This document shows positions 22,382 through 30,800 of a stretch of 42,155 bases of DNA, one piece after another (the stretch's first letter is position 1; every line of letters begins with the position of its first letter). The position numbers and the translations under genes were made by a program. Under the pieces are notes generated by a model that saw nothing but the letters and a program-made list of their open reading frames with translations, did no database searches and was not told where the DNA came from. The DNA is taken from contig NZ_MUMI01000268.1 in NCBI RefSeq assembly GCF_002155975.1, positions 1 to 42,155 on the forward strand, given 5' to 3'. The stretch comes from Amycolatopsis kentuckyensis. Its GTDB lineage: Bacteria > Actinomycetota > Actinomycetes > Mycobacteriales > Pseudonocardiaceae.

Positions 22382-23827
22382 GTGCCCGACCCATCCCCGT
22401 CCGCGCCGGAGCCTTCGCCGCGCGCGAACCTCGTCGTCGCGGTCCTCGCCCTCGCCGGCATCACCGTCTCGCTGATGCAGACGCTGGTCATCCCGCTGAT
22501 CCCGGCGCTGCCCGGGCTGCTGCACGCCTCCGCGGCCGACGCCACCTGGGCCATCACCGCGACCCTGCTCGCGGGCGCGGTGGCGACCCCGACCATGGGC
22601 CGGCTCGGCGACATGTACGGGAAACGGCGGATGCTGCTGATCAGCCTCGGCGCGCTGGTCGCCGGCTCGACGATCGGCGCGCTGTCGGACAGCCTGGTGC
22701 CGATGGTCGCCGGGCGGACCCTGCAGGGCCTCGCCGCCGGCGTCATCCCGCTCGGGATCAGCATCATGCGCGACGAGCTGCCGGCCGAACGGCTCGGCTC
22801 CGCCACGGCGCTGATGAGCGCGTCGCTCGGCGTCGGCGGCGCACTGGGCCTGCCCGCGGCAGCACTGCTGGCCGAAAACGCCGACTGGCACGCGCTCTTC
22901 TGGACCGCGGCCGGGCTCGGCGTGGTGGTCACGGCGCTGGTCGTCGCGCTGGTGCCGGAGTCCCCGGTCCGCACGGGCGGCCGGTTCGACGTGCCGGGCG
23001 CGGCGGGGCTTTCGATCGCGCTGGTGTGCTTGCTGCTGGCCATCTCGAAGGGTGCCGACTGGGGCTGGGGCAGCGCGGCGACGCTGGGCCTGTTCGCGGC
23101 CGCCTTCGTCGTCCTGCTGCTGTGGGGCCGCTGGGAGCTGCGGACGGCGCGGCCGCTGGTGGACCTGCGGACGACCGCGCGACGCCAGGTGCTGTTGACC
23201 AACATCGCCTCCGCGGTGTTCGGCTTCGCGATGTTCGCGATGTCCCTGGTCCTGCCCCAGCTGCTGCAGCTGCCGGCGGCCACCGGGTACGGCCTCGGGA
23301 AGTCGATGCTGGCGGTGGGCCTGGTGATGGCGCCGTCGGGGCTGGTGATGATGGCGCTGGCCCCGGTGTCCGCGCGCGTTTCGGCCACGCGCGGGCCGAA
23401 GACGACGCTGATGCTCGGCGCGGTGGTCGTCGCCGCGGGGTACGCCCTCGGCGTCGTCCTGATGAGCACGACCTGGCACCTGGTGCTGATCTCGAGCATC
23501 ATCGGCGCGGGGATCGGGCTCGCGTACGGCGCGATGCCCGCGCTCGTCATGGGCGCGGTGCCGGTGTCGGAAACGGCGGCCGCCAACAGCCTCAACACGC
23601 TGATGCGGTCGATCGGGACGTCGGTGTCCAGCGCCACGGCCGGGCTGATCCTCGCCCGGCTGACGATCTCGTTCGGACCGGCGGCTTTGCCGTCGCAGAA
23701 CGGGTTCCGGCTGGTGCTGGGCATGGGCGCGGCGGCGGCGTTGATCGCGCTGGCCGTTGCGGCGTTCCTGCCGCGGTGGTCACCGGCGGCCGCGACTCGG
23801 GAACCCGCCGTCGCGGCCGGCCGCTGA
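22382..23827 (+). CDS. MFS transporter (drug exporter-like)
   Basis: This 481-residue membrane protein starts at GTG 22382, seven bases after GGAGGA; a GTG 30 bases earlier lacks an SD. Motif A-like GRLGDMYGKRRMLL lies in the loop after helix 2. RTLQGLAAGVIPLGISIMRD and SASLGVGGALGLPAAALLAE fit helices 4 and 5 of proton-coupled exporters of the DHA2 (EmrB/QacA) branch, and I count at least twelve hydrophobic segments. Substrate is unknown. The gene is divergent from the P450, with 112 bases between the start codons and repeats in the gap. One reading is a P450 that modifies a compound and an exporter that removes it, for example in self-protection or detoxification. Confidence 0.9.
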   Translation: MPDPSPSAPEPSPRANLVVAVLALAGITVSLMQTLVIPLIPALPGLLHASAADATWAITATLLAGAVATPTMGRLGDMYGKRRMLLISLGALVAGSTIGALSDSLVPMVAGRTLQGLAAGVIPLGISIMRDELPAERLGSATALMSASLGVGGALGLPAAALLAENADWHALFWTAAGLGVVVTALVVALVPESPVRTGGRFDVPGAAGLSIALVCLLLAISKGADWGWGSAATLGLFAAAFVVLLLWGRWELRTARPLVDLRTTARRQVLLTNIASAVFGFAMFAMSLVLPQLLQLPAATGYGLGKSMLAVGLVMAPSGLVMMALAPVSARVSATRGPKTTLMLGAVVVAAGYALGVVLMSTTWHLVLISSIIGAGIGLAYGAMPALVMGAVPVSETAAANSLNTLMRSIGTSVSSATAGLILARLTISFGPAALPSQNGFRLVLGMGAAAALIALAVAAFLPRWSPAAATREPAVAAGR

Positions 23828-23951
23828 CCGCGTCCCCGCCCTTCGGGCTACGCCGGTGATGACCCTCCAATCACGCGAGTTGCGGCTTCAACCACACGGC
23901 TTCTATCTCGCGTGGGACCCCTCCGCCGACCCGAACGCCGGATTGTTCAAC

Positions 23952-24005
23952 GGCCGTCACGCCGCGTCAAGGCGGGAAAGCGTGCCTTGACCCGGCGTGC
24001 CGGCC
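23952..24005. repeat. Large imperfect inverted repeat (22-base arms)
   Basis: Positions 23952-23973 and 23984-24005 are inverted copies that differ at only two positions, with loop GGGAAAGCGT. It lies 124 bases beyond the MFS stop and 130 bases beyond the end of the minus-strand DUF4287 gene. It could be a bidirectional terminator or a member of a dispersed palindromic repeat family. No second copy is in this window. The rest of 23828-24135 has no gene I can support. Confidence 0.6.
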
Positions 24006-24019
24006 GCTGATGCGGCTGC

Positions 24020-24130
24020 GTATCGGGTTGGCAGGGGGGTGTGGCCGGTGGTGGCAGTTGGTCGGTGGGGTGGCGGTGGCCGATGGGAGGTGGCCGTGGT
24101 GGCTATCGGGGGCGGGGTGCGGTTGTCACC
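24020..24130. other. G/T-rich strand-asymmetric tract
   Basis: The plus strand carries repeated GGT/GTGG runs (for example GGTTGGCAGGGGGGTGTGG and GGTCGGTGGGGTGGCGGTGG) with few C runs, unlike the surrounding balanced G+C. Many closely spaced GG and GGGG runs could form a G-quadruplex. It is just beyond the 3' end of the DUF4287 gene, whose read-through RNA would be C-rich. Confidence 0.5.
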
Positions 24131-24135
24131 TTTGC

Positions 24136-24387
24136 TCAGGCGCGGGTTGCCAGGCCGTCCAGGTGGAGGGCTCCTCCTGCGTGGTTCTCCGCTACGTACT
24201 CCGGGCCCTTTGTCACCAAGCGGGCTATTGCCGTTGCGTGGCCGTGGCCCAGGGCGTGTTCCGTCTTCAGCCATGACACGATCTCGGCCGTCTTGGTGAG
24301 GTTCCTTGCCTCTGCCAGTTCGAGGAAGCGTCTTGGGGTGATGCCCGTCTGCTTCTCCGCGTTGTCGAGGTAGGCCTGAAAAGACAT
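24136..24387 (-). CDS. Small DUF4287-type protein
   Basis: This 83-residue protein starts at ATG 24387, with GGGGAG five bases upstream. MSFQAYLDNAEKQTGITPRR and FLELAEARNLTKTAEIVSWL followed by KTEHALGHGHATAI are the pattern of the DUF4287 family, small proteins of unknown role often annotated in actinobacteria. It is soluble and mainly helical. It lies 77 bases downstream of the methyltransferase on the same strand, so the two may be co-transcribed. Codon third positions here are less GC-biased than in the flanking genes, as in the methyltransferase, which may point to joint acquisition. Confidence 0.82.
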   Translation of the reverse strand: MSFQAYLDNAEKQTGITPRRFLELAEARNLTKTAEIVSWLKTEHALGHGHATAIARLVTKGPEYVAENHAGGALHLDGLATRA

Positions 24388-24464
24388 GGTTGCTCCCCAG
24401 TTGGGCCGGATGAAGTCGAGGTCGTCCTCGGGTGTTGCCACCGTCTCACCGACAACTTTTTTTG

Positions 24465-25247
24465 TCAAGAGCGGGTCGCGACCACCGCCAAGGTGGTGTA
24501 CGGCAGCACGAAGCTTCCGCCGAGCTCGTCGATCGCCGCCCCTACCTCGGACAAGATCTCTGTCAGCTCCGAAGGCTGCAGGCGGGTCAAGCCGCCCGTT
24601 GTGGGGAGGAAGTCGAGCCACTCCTCGCGCGTGTACGTGCGCTCCCACTCGAAGCTCCAGCGGTCCGGGACACCAAGGCCCTCCGCCTCCGTGATCGCGT
24701 TGGCGAAGCCGGTGAACATCACGTCGTAGATCTCCGCCGCCGGACGGGAGTCGCCTGCGAAGGGCGCTGCGGGAATCACTCGGCGGCACGCCTCCGCGAA
24801 CGCTTCCGCCACCTCCGACGGCGGCTGGAACACGTGCGCGAACACCGCCAGCAACCCGCCTGGGCGCAGGATCCGCGCCGCCTTGGCCGGGCCCGTCGCC
24901 GGGTTCACCCAGTGCCACGCCTGGCCTGCTACCACCGCGTCGAACGTCCGGCCTCGCGGCTCCCAGTCCTCGAACTTGGCCACCTCGACGTCGATTCCGC
25001 CGCTGCGCGCGAAAGCCGCCATGCGGGCGTCCGGGTCGATGCCGAGCACCTGGCAGCCCGCCTCGCGGAACTGGCGGGCCTCGATTCCCGTTCCGCAGCC
25101 CACATCCAGGATGTCGGTGCCCGGGCTCGCCTCGACGATCCGGTCCACCAGCTCGCGTGGGTATGCCGGCCGCGCTCGGTCGTAGCGTTGCGCGTCCGTT
25201 CCGAAGGATTCCGCCATTGCTCGGGCTTCGTGAGGTTGAGTGGGCAT
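24465..25247 (-). CDS. Class I SAM-dependent methyltransferase
   Basis: This 260-residue protein has SAM motif I in DILDVGCGTGIEARQF, an acidic post-I residue in VLGIDPDARM, and motif III-like RILRPGGLLAVFAHVF. The opening SFGTDAQRYDRARPAYPREL resembles small-molecule methyltransferases such as those acting on ubiquinone-like, sterol-like or toxic compounds. The substrate is unknown. ATG 25247 has no SD. A -10-like TAAAGT ends six bases upstream, so the mRNA is probably leaderless, and operator 1 of the TetR system covers this codon. An internal ATG at 25217 is an alternative start. Divergent from the TetR gene, it is probably its repressed target. Third-position GC is lower than in neighbours. 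Confidence 0.9.
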   Translation of the reverse strand: MPTQPHEARAMAESFGTDAQRYDRARPAYPRELVDRIVEASPGTDILDVGCGTGIEARQFREAGCQVLGIDPDARMAAFARSGGIDVEVAKFEDWEPRGRTFDAVVAGQAWHWVNPATGPAKAARILRPGGLLAVFAHVFQPPSEVAEAFAEACRRVIPAAPFAGDSRPAAEIYDVMFTGFANAITEAEGLGVPDRWSFEWERTYTREEWLDFLPTTGGLTRLQPSELTEILSEVGAAIDELGGSFVLPYTTLAVVATRS

Positions 25248-25275
25248 GTGCCCACTTTAGTGGGCGCTCGCCCAC
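25240..25275. promoter_or_regulatory. Two tandem palindromic operators for the divergent TetR regulator
   Basis: GTGGGCATGTGCCCAC (25240-25255) and GTGGGCGCTCGCCCAC (25260-25275) are 16-bp palindromes of the form GTGGGCr-NN-yGCCCAC. Their centres are exactly 20 bp apart, two helical turns, so two dimers would bind the same DNA face. The first covers the methyltransferase start; the second fills its promoter spacer. Confidence 0.72.
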
Positions 25276-25283
25276 TAGGACAA
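25254..25283 (-). promoter_or_regulatory. Predicted leaderless promoter of the methyltransferase
   Basis: On the minus strand TTGTCC (25283-25278) and TAAAGT (25259-25254) are 18 bases apart. The spacer contains operator 2, so bound TetR would block polymerase. A plus-strand -10-like TAGGAC (25276-25281) could serve the tetR gene and overlaps the same element, allowing autoregulation. Confidence 0.45.
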
Positions 25284-25311
25284 GTGGCGGGCGTGCCGGA
25301 GAATGGGCACC

Positions 25312-25908
25312 ATGCCGACCGGGGTCCACCTGCGCGATGTGCGCAAGCAGCTGTTCGACGCCGCCGAGCGGGTTCTGCTCCGTGACGGCCCCCCGGCGCT
25401 GACCAGCCGCGCAGTGACCACGGAAGCCGATGTCGCCAAAGGTGTTCTGCACCGGCACTTCACCGACTTCGACGACTTCCTGGCCGAACTCGTCCGCGCC
25501 CGCATCAGCCGGCTGGCGGACCAGGCCGCCCTCCTCCAGGCCTCAGCGGGAACGCGGACCGTCGGGGACAACCTCATCGATGCCCTGGCCGAGCTCTTCG
25601 ACCCGATCTCGGTGGCCCTGACGAGCCTGGTCTTCTTCCGCGACGAGCTTCGCGCCCGCGTCCGCACGCGCAACGGCCTCCCGATCCTGGCGGAGGCGCG
25701 GGACATGCTGACGAGCTACCTGTCCGCCGAGCGCGCACAGGGCCGCATCGCCGCGGACGCCGATGTGGACTCCCTGGCCCTGTCGCTGATCGGTGCGGCC
25801 CACCTGCTGTTCGCGGGCCGTCGCCGGGGAACCCTGCCCGACAACCGAGAACTCGGGAAAATGGTCCACACGGTCATCGCCGACGTGGTCCAGCGGCGCC
25901 TGCTGTGA
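25312..25908 (+). CDS. TetR-family transcriptional repressor
   Basis: This 198-residue protein has the TetR N-terminal DNA-binding domain at residues ~8-55. LFDAAERVLLRDGPPALTSR is helix 1-2, VTTEADVAKGVLHRHFTDFD is the helix-turn-helix, and DFLAELVRARI follows. Residues ~60-198 form a helical ligand domain. I prefer ATG 25312, ten bases after GGAG; ATG 25303 is in frame but too close to that SD. It is divergent from the methyltransferase, and the 64 bases between the two start codons hold two 16-bp palindromes. That layout indicates repression of both genes and release by an unknown small molecule, perhaps the methyltransferase substrate. A perfect terminator follows 27 bases after its stop. 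Confidence 0.93.
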   Translation: MPTGVHLRDVRKQLFDAAERVLLRDGPPALTSRAVTTEADVAKGVLHRHFTDFDDFLAELVRARISRLADQAALLQASAGTRTVGDNLIDALAELFDPISVALTSLVFFRDELRARVRTRNGLPILAEARDMLTSYLSAERAQGRIAADADVDSLALSLIGAAHLLFAGRRRGTLPDNRELGKMVHTVIADVVQRRLL

Positions 25909-25935
25909 TCCGGGCCGCAATGGATGGCACGCACG

Positions 25936-25967
25936 AAGAAGGCCCCGTCCGCGGACGGGGCCTTCTT
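25936..25967. terminator. Perfect 32-bp palindrome, bidirectional terminator
   Basis: AAGAAGGCCCCGTCC (25936-25950) and GGACGGGGCCTTCTT (25953-25967) are exact reverse complements around a central GC. A-rich and T-rich ends give a short U-tract in both directions. It ends both the TetR transcript and the minus-strand tRNA-Val transcript, whose 3' end is 10 bases away. Confidence 0.85.
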
Positions 25968-25977
25968 GGCTGTCTTG

Positions 25978-26049
25978 TGGGCGATACTGGGATCGAACCA
26001 GTGACCTCTTCGGTGTGAACGAAGCGCTCTCCCCCTGAGCTAATCGCCC
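25978..26049 (-). tRNA. tRNA-Val (CAC)
   Basis: This is a 72-base cloverleaf without encoded CCA. The acceptor stem is GGGCGAT/ATCGCCC with discriminator A. The D-arm contains TAGCTCAGGGGGAGAGC. The anticodon stem CTTCG/CGAAG encloses the loop TTCACAC, giving anticodon CAC for valine codon GUG. The T-arm is ACTGG-TTCGATC-CCAGT. It lies 40 bases downstream of a second valine tRNA, with which it is probably co-transcribed. Confidence 0.96.
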
Positions 26050-26089
26050 GCGGTACGAACTTCCACGAAATCCGGGGGTGGACTCGTGG

Positions 26090-26161
26090 TGCGCGATACT
26101 GGGATTGAACCAGTGACCTCTTCCGTGTCAGGGAAGCGCTCTCCCGCTGAGCTAATCGCGC
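26090..26161 (-). tRNA. tRNA-Val (GAC)
   Basis: This is a 72-base cloverleaf with acceptor stem GCGCGAT/ATCGCGC and discriminator A, no encoded CCA. The anticodon stem CTTCC/GGAAG encloses CTGACAC, giving anticodon GAC for valine codon GUC (and GUU by wobble). The D-arm and T-arm are almost identical to those of the CAC isoacceptor, pointing to duplication. It is first in the tandem pair. Confidence 0.96.
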
Positions 26162-26185
26162 GCTGCGGAACTTCGTACTGGCGGA

Positions 26186-26191
26186 AGCATA
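26186..26191 (-). promoter_or_regulatory. Candidate -10 element of the tRNA-Val pair
   Basis: TATGCT on the minus strand lies 24 bases before the mature 5' end of tRNA-Val(GAC), consistent with a short 5' leader removed by RNase P. I could not find a good -35 at the right distance. Confidence 0.35.
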
Positions 26192-26329
26192 TCGGACGCC
26201 CCGAGCGGCCTCGCAGGGGGGCCGGTGACCCGAAAACCGCCTGACAGAAGAGGCCCGAAACAGGCACACTGCAAGGGACGCCCCGTGTTCGTCACGGCCG
26301 TCCCGGCCGACCAGGAGAGTCCCACCTCG

Positions 26330-27772
26330 ATGACCGAAACCGTGTCCACCCCGCCCGCCGACGTGAACCGCGCCCCGGCGCGCTCGGGACTCCTCATCGG
26401 GATTCTCGTGCTCTCCGCGTTCGTGATGATCCTCAACGAGACCATCCTCAGCGTCGCGCTGCGGGACCTGACCGTCGACCTGCGGGTGCCGACGACGACC
26501 GTGCAGTGGCTGACCAGCGGGTTCCTGCTGACCATGGCCGTCGTCATTCCCACGACCGGGTTCATGCTCGAACGGTTCTCGCCGCGGCAGGTGTTCCTGT
26601 TCTCGCTGGCGGCGTTCAGCCTGGGCACCCTGCTCAGCGCGCTCGCGCCCGGGTTCGGGCTGCTGATGGCCGGACGCGTCGTGCAGGCGTGCGGCACCGC
26701 CGTGATGCTGCCGCTGCTGATGACGACGGTGATGCGGCTGGTGCCGCCGGAGCGGCGCGGCGCGACCATGGGCACGATCACGATCGTCATCGCGGTCGCG
26801 CCGGCGATCGGGCCGACCATCGGCGGCGCGGTGCTGTCGCTCGGCTGGCGCTGGATGTTCTGGATCGTGCTGCCGCTGGCGATCGCCGCGCTGGTCGTCG
26901 GCGGGCTGCTGCTGCGCATCGACGGCGAACGCCGTCAGGTGCCGCTGGACGTGCCGTCGGTGCTGCTGTCCGCGATCGGGTTCGGCGGGGTGCTGTACGG
27001 CTTGTCGTCGAGCGGCGAGCAGGGCGGGGCCGAGCCGGCGGTGCCGGGGTGGGTGCCGATCGTCGTCGGCGTCGCCGCGCTGGTCGTGTTCACCTGGCGG
27101 CAGCTGCGCCTGCAGCGCCGGGACCGGGCGCTGCTCGACCTGCGGCCGTTCACCCACCGCAGCTTCGTCGTCGCGCTGGTGCTGACCGCGCTGCTGTTCG
27201 TGTGCCTGATCGGCGCCGCGGCGATCCTGCTGCCGCTCTACCTGCAGACGGTGCTGCACACGAGCACGTTCGTCAGCGGGCTGGCGGTGCTGCCCGGCGG
27301 CCTGGTGCTGGGCCTGCTGGGCCGCCCGGTCGGCGCGCTGTTCGACAAGGTCGGCGGGCGCCCGCTCGTCATCCCCGGCGCGGCGGCGATGGCCGCTTCG
27401 CTGTGGCTGTTCGCGGTGCTGGGGCCGAATTCGCCGCTGATCGCGGTGATCGGGATCCACGTGCTGATGATGGCCGGGCTGGGCCTGATGATGACGCCGC
27501 TGTTCACCGAGTCGCTCGGCGCGCTGCCCGAACACCTGTATTCGCACGGCAGCGCGATCCTCTCGACGCTGCAACAGGTGGCGGGCGCGCTCGGCACGGC
27601 GATGTTCATCAGCGTGGCCACCCTGGGCAGCCACGACACGACGGCCGCCAGCCCGGACGCCTCCGGTCTGCGGGCGGCGTTCATCGTCGCCGGCATCGTC
27701 GGCCTGGTCGCCTTCGCCGGCAGCTGGCTCATCCGGCGCGGGCCGGCCCCGCAGCCCGCCTCCCACCACTGA
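26330..27772 (+). CDS. MFS transporter, DHA2 (EmrB/QacA) type
   Basis: This 480-residue protein has about fourteen hydrophobic segments. ILNETILSVALRDLTVDL in helix 1 is the DHA2 motif D-like element, and TVQWLTSGFLLTMAVVIPTT matches helix 2. GRVVQACGTAVMLPLLMTTV is helix 4, and APAIGPTIGGAVLSLGWRWM is motif C of drug:proton antiporters. I chose ATG 26330, preceded by AGGAGAG about 11 bases away; the frame continues upstream through non-coding-like sequence. It should export drugs or metabolites using the proton gradient. It is a single gene between the tRNA pair and the convergent peptide cluster, from which a hairpin separates it. Nothing links it functionally to that cluster. Confidence 0.93.
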   Translation: MTETVSTPPADVNRAPARSGLLIGILVLSAFVMILNETILSVALRDLTVDLRVPTTTVQWLTSGFLLTMAVVIPTTGFMLERFSPRQVFLFSLAAFSLGTLLSALAPGFGLLMAGRVVQACGTAVMLPLLMTTVMRLVPPERRGATMGTITIVIAVAPAIGPTIGGAVLSLGWRWMFWIVLPLAIAALVVGGLLLRIDGERRQVPLDVPSVLLSAIGFGGVLYGLSSSGEQGGAEPAVPGWVPIVVGVAALVVFTWRQLRLQRRDRALLDLRPFTHRSFVVALVLTALLFVCLIGAAAILLPLYLQTVLHTSTFVSGLAVLPGGLVLGLLGRPVGALFDKVGGRPLVIPGAAAMAASLWLFAVLGPNSPLIAVIGIHVLMMAGLGLMMTPLFTESLGALPEHLYSHGSAILSTLQQVAGALGTAMFISVATLGSHDTTAASPDASGLRAAFIVAGIVGLVAFAGSWLIRRGPAPQPASHH

Positions 27773-27774
27773 GT

Positions 27775-27809
27775 CCCGCTTCCGCCCGGCGAAGGCGAGC
27801 GGAAGCGGG
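27775..27809. terminator. Stem-loop between the MFS gene and the peptide cluster
   Basis: CCCGCTTCCGC (27775-27785) pairs perfectly with GCGGAAGCGGG (27799-27809), loop 13 bases. It starts two bases after the MFS stop and ends 12 bases before the stop of the convergent fusion gene, so it can serve both. Confidence 0.7.
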
Positions 27810-27821
27810 GGCTCAGATCAG

Positions 27822-30800
27822 CTACTCGGCCTTCGGAGTCGCGCGGACGCCGCTGTGCAGGTACCGCTCCCCCGTCGGCAGCGTGTAGAACGTCGCCGAG
27901 ATCCAGGACCGCGTTCCCGGCTCGCGGAAGGCGAACTGCGGGCCGCCCAGCGGGAGCAGGTCGTGTTCCGTCGTCGGTTCCGGGACCAGCTCGGCGATCG
28001 GGCCGGTGATCGTCTGCCGCATCCGCAGGCCCGCTTCCCTTTCGAACACCTCGATCCGCATCGACGCGCGCTCGTAGACCCCGACGAAGTCGGCGACCGC
28101 CACGGACGGCGGCACGGCAGGAGGCGAAATCGGCCGCGGAAGAGCCACTCCGGCCAGCGAAGCGAAGATCTCGCGGTAGAGCTCCTCGTACAGGTCGCGC
28201 GTGTTGCCGCCGTTGGCGAGCAGCGTGACGGCCAGGTCGTGCGAGGGCAGCAGCCGCAGGAACGCCGACTGCCCGATCGTGTTGCCGTCGTGGCCGATGA
28301 CGCGGTGGCCGTCCCAGTCGAAGCGGATCCAGCCGAGGCCCCACGAGTCGCCCAGCGTGTGCTTGTCGGGCAGGTCCGCCTGCCACTCGGTCATCGCCGC
28401 CGCCGACGCCTCCGACAGCACCTCGCCGCCACCCGCCAGGTGCATCCGGGCGAAGGCCAGGACGTCCGCCGCCGACGCCGTGATCAGCCCGGCCGGGCCC
28501 GCCGACCGCGGCAGGGTCCACGCCGGGGCCGGCTGCGGCTCGCCCTCGCCGGCCGCGACGTGGCCCATCGCCGCGCGGTGCAGCAGCGCCTCCTCGGGCA
28601 ATGTCCCCGTGTGGGTGAGCCCCAGCGGGGTGAACAGCCGCTCGCGCAGGGCCGCGTCCCACGTCTGCCCGGTCAGCCGCTCGATCACCCGGCCGACCAG
28701 CACGAACCCGGAGTTGCAGTAGGACAGCGTCGCCCCGAGCGGGTGCACCTGGGCGACCTCGTCCAGCAGCCCGACGAACTTCTCGAGGCAGTCGTCGCCG
28801 CGGCCGGTGTCGGTGAAGACGTCGCCGTCGATGCCACTCGTGTGGGTGAGCAGGTGCCGCAGCGTCACCTGCTTGGTGACGTCGGGGTCGGCCAGCCGCA
28901 GCTCGGGCAGCACGTCGGCGATCGGCGCGTCCAGCTTCACCAGGCCCTCGTCGACCAGCTGCATCGCCACCGTGGCCGTCCACACCTTGGTGATCGAGCC
29001 GATCTGGAACACCGAGTCGTCGGTGACCTCGACCCCCGTGGCGGTGTTCAGCACGCCGTGGCTCGCGACCACCCGCTCGTCGCCGCGGAGGATGCCCAGC
29101 GACGCACCCGGCACCCGGTGCTTGCGCGCGAGCGCGGCCAGGCGCCGCCGCCAGTGCGCGGCGTCGAGCGGCACCCGCGCCGGCCTGCCCGGCTCGCCCG
29201 CGTACTGCGAAACCCAGTCGACGATGCGCCGGTTGAAGTCGAGCCGGTGCGACGGCTTCCCATCGAGGATGAACAGGTGCGATGCCCCGGGGTAGAGCAC
29301 CAGGCGGGTGGGCACGCCCTGCCCGCGCAGCGCGGTGAACCACTGCTCGGCCTGCCCGGCCGGGCACCGGTCGTCGGCGGCGCCGTGCACCACCAGGGTC
29401 GGCGTGCGCACCTTTTCCACCTGGGCCAGCGGGGAAAGCGCCGCGTAGTGGGCCCGGTTCTCCGACGGGATCGCGCCGAGCTCGGCGACGCCGAGGTAGT
29501 GCCCGCTGTCGGACGTGCCGGCCATGCTGACGACGTCGCTGACGACCCCGCCCGCGACCGCCGCGGCGAAGCGGTCGTCCCGGCTGGTCAGGTAGCAGGT
29601 CATGAAGCCGCCGTAGCTGTAGCCGGCCACGGCGAGCCGCCGGGCGTCGGCCACGCCTTCGGCGACGAGGGTGTCCAGGGGCTCGAGGAAGTCCCGGGCG
29701 TCGGCCACCCCCCAGGCGCCGACCGCCGCGGTGTAGAACGCTTCGCCGTAGCCGTCGCTGCCGCGCGGGTTGAGCAGCAGCACCGCCCAGCCGCGGGCGA
29801 CGAGCTCCTGGTGGTAGAGGTGCACGGCGTCGGCGGTGCCGTTCCAGGCGTTGTGCGGGCCGCCGTGGATGTCCAGCAGCAGCGGCCGCGGGCCGGTGCG
29901 GGCGGGGTCGCGCAGCAGCCAGCCGGCCACGACCGTGCCGTCGGATACGGTGAACTCCCGCTCCTCGGCGGGGAACGGCTCGAGGTCCGCGGGTCCGTGC
30001 GCCGTGCGCACCTCGACCTCGCCGCCGGGGAGGGCGACCGTCGCGATCTGGCCGTAGGACGTCGGCGTGGCCAGCACGATCGCCGCCGTGCCGCCCGCGG
30101 CCGACATCGCCGCCACGGCATTCCCCGTGCCGCCGACGACGAGCCGCGGCGCACCCCCGTCGAGGTCGACCGCGTAGAGGTGGGTGTAGCCGCGGTCGCG
30201 CGCGCAGAACAGCACGGTGGAGCCGGCGAGCTGCGGGAGCGCGCCCGGGTAACCGGGAGCCCCCGGCATGACGTTCCGGTCCAGCGGGGCGGCCAGGTCG
30301 GTGGTTTCGCCGCCGTCCAGGGGGATCCGCAGCAGGCCGAGGTGTCCCGGAGCCGTGTCGCGGCGGCCGACGACCAGCAGCGCGGTGCCGTCGGCGGTCC
30401 AGGTGACCGTGCCGCACATCCCGTCGCCGGAGCCGGCCAGGCGCGGCTCGCCGCCGGGCTCGACGACGTACGCGCCGGAGCGGAACGTCAGGTCGGCATC
30501 GGCGTCCGGCCCCGCGGCGAAGGCCAGCAGCGAGCCGTCCGGCGACCACGCGGGGTCACCCGCGTGCCAGTCCCCCGACGTCACCTGGCGGACCTCGCCC
30601 GAAGCGACGTCGAGGACGTGGACGTGCTTGCGCAGCATCCGCAGCAACCCGGCGCCGTCGGCCTTGAAGTCCAGCCGGTCGGCGACCACGGGAGCGCCCG
30701 CGCGGCGGGCTCGGGCAGCGGCGTCCTCACCGTCGTCCGCGGCGAGATCGACCGGGGCGGCGAAGGCGATCTCGGCGCCGTCCGGGCGCCAGACGGGGGT

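Noticed and set aside
21067..23827. A secondary-metabolite gene cluster built around the P450 and MFS genes
   Set aside because: No polyketide, peptide-synthetase, terpene or precursor-tailoring core gene is present on either side.
24451..24467. GACAAC-T7-GTC poly-T stretch as a terminator
   Set aside because: The stem is only five bases and the tract has the wrong polarity for the minus-strand methyltransferase gene it follows.
25978..26161. tRNA-associated integration site (att) of a mobile element
   Set aside because: No integrase, no direct repeat of a tRNA 3' end and no phage or plasmid gene is visible nearby; the similarity between the two tRNAs is explained by isoacceptor duplication.
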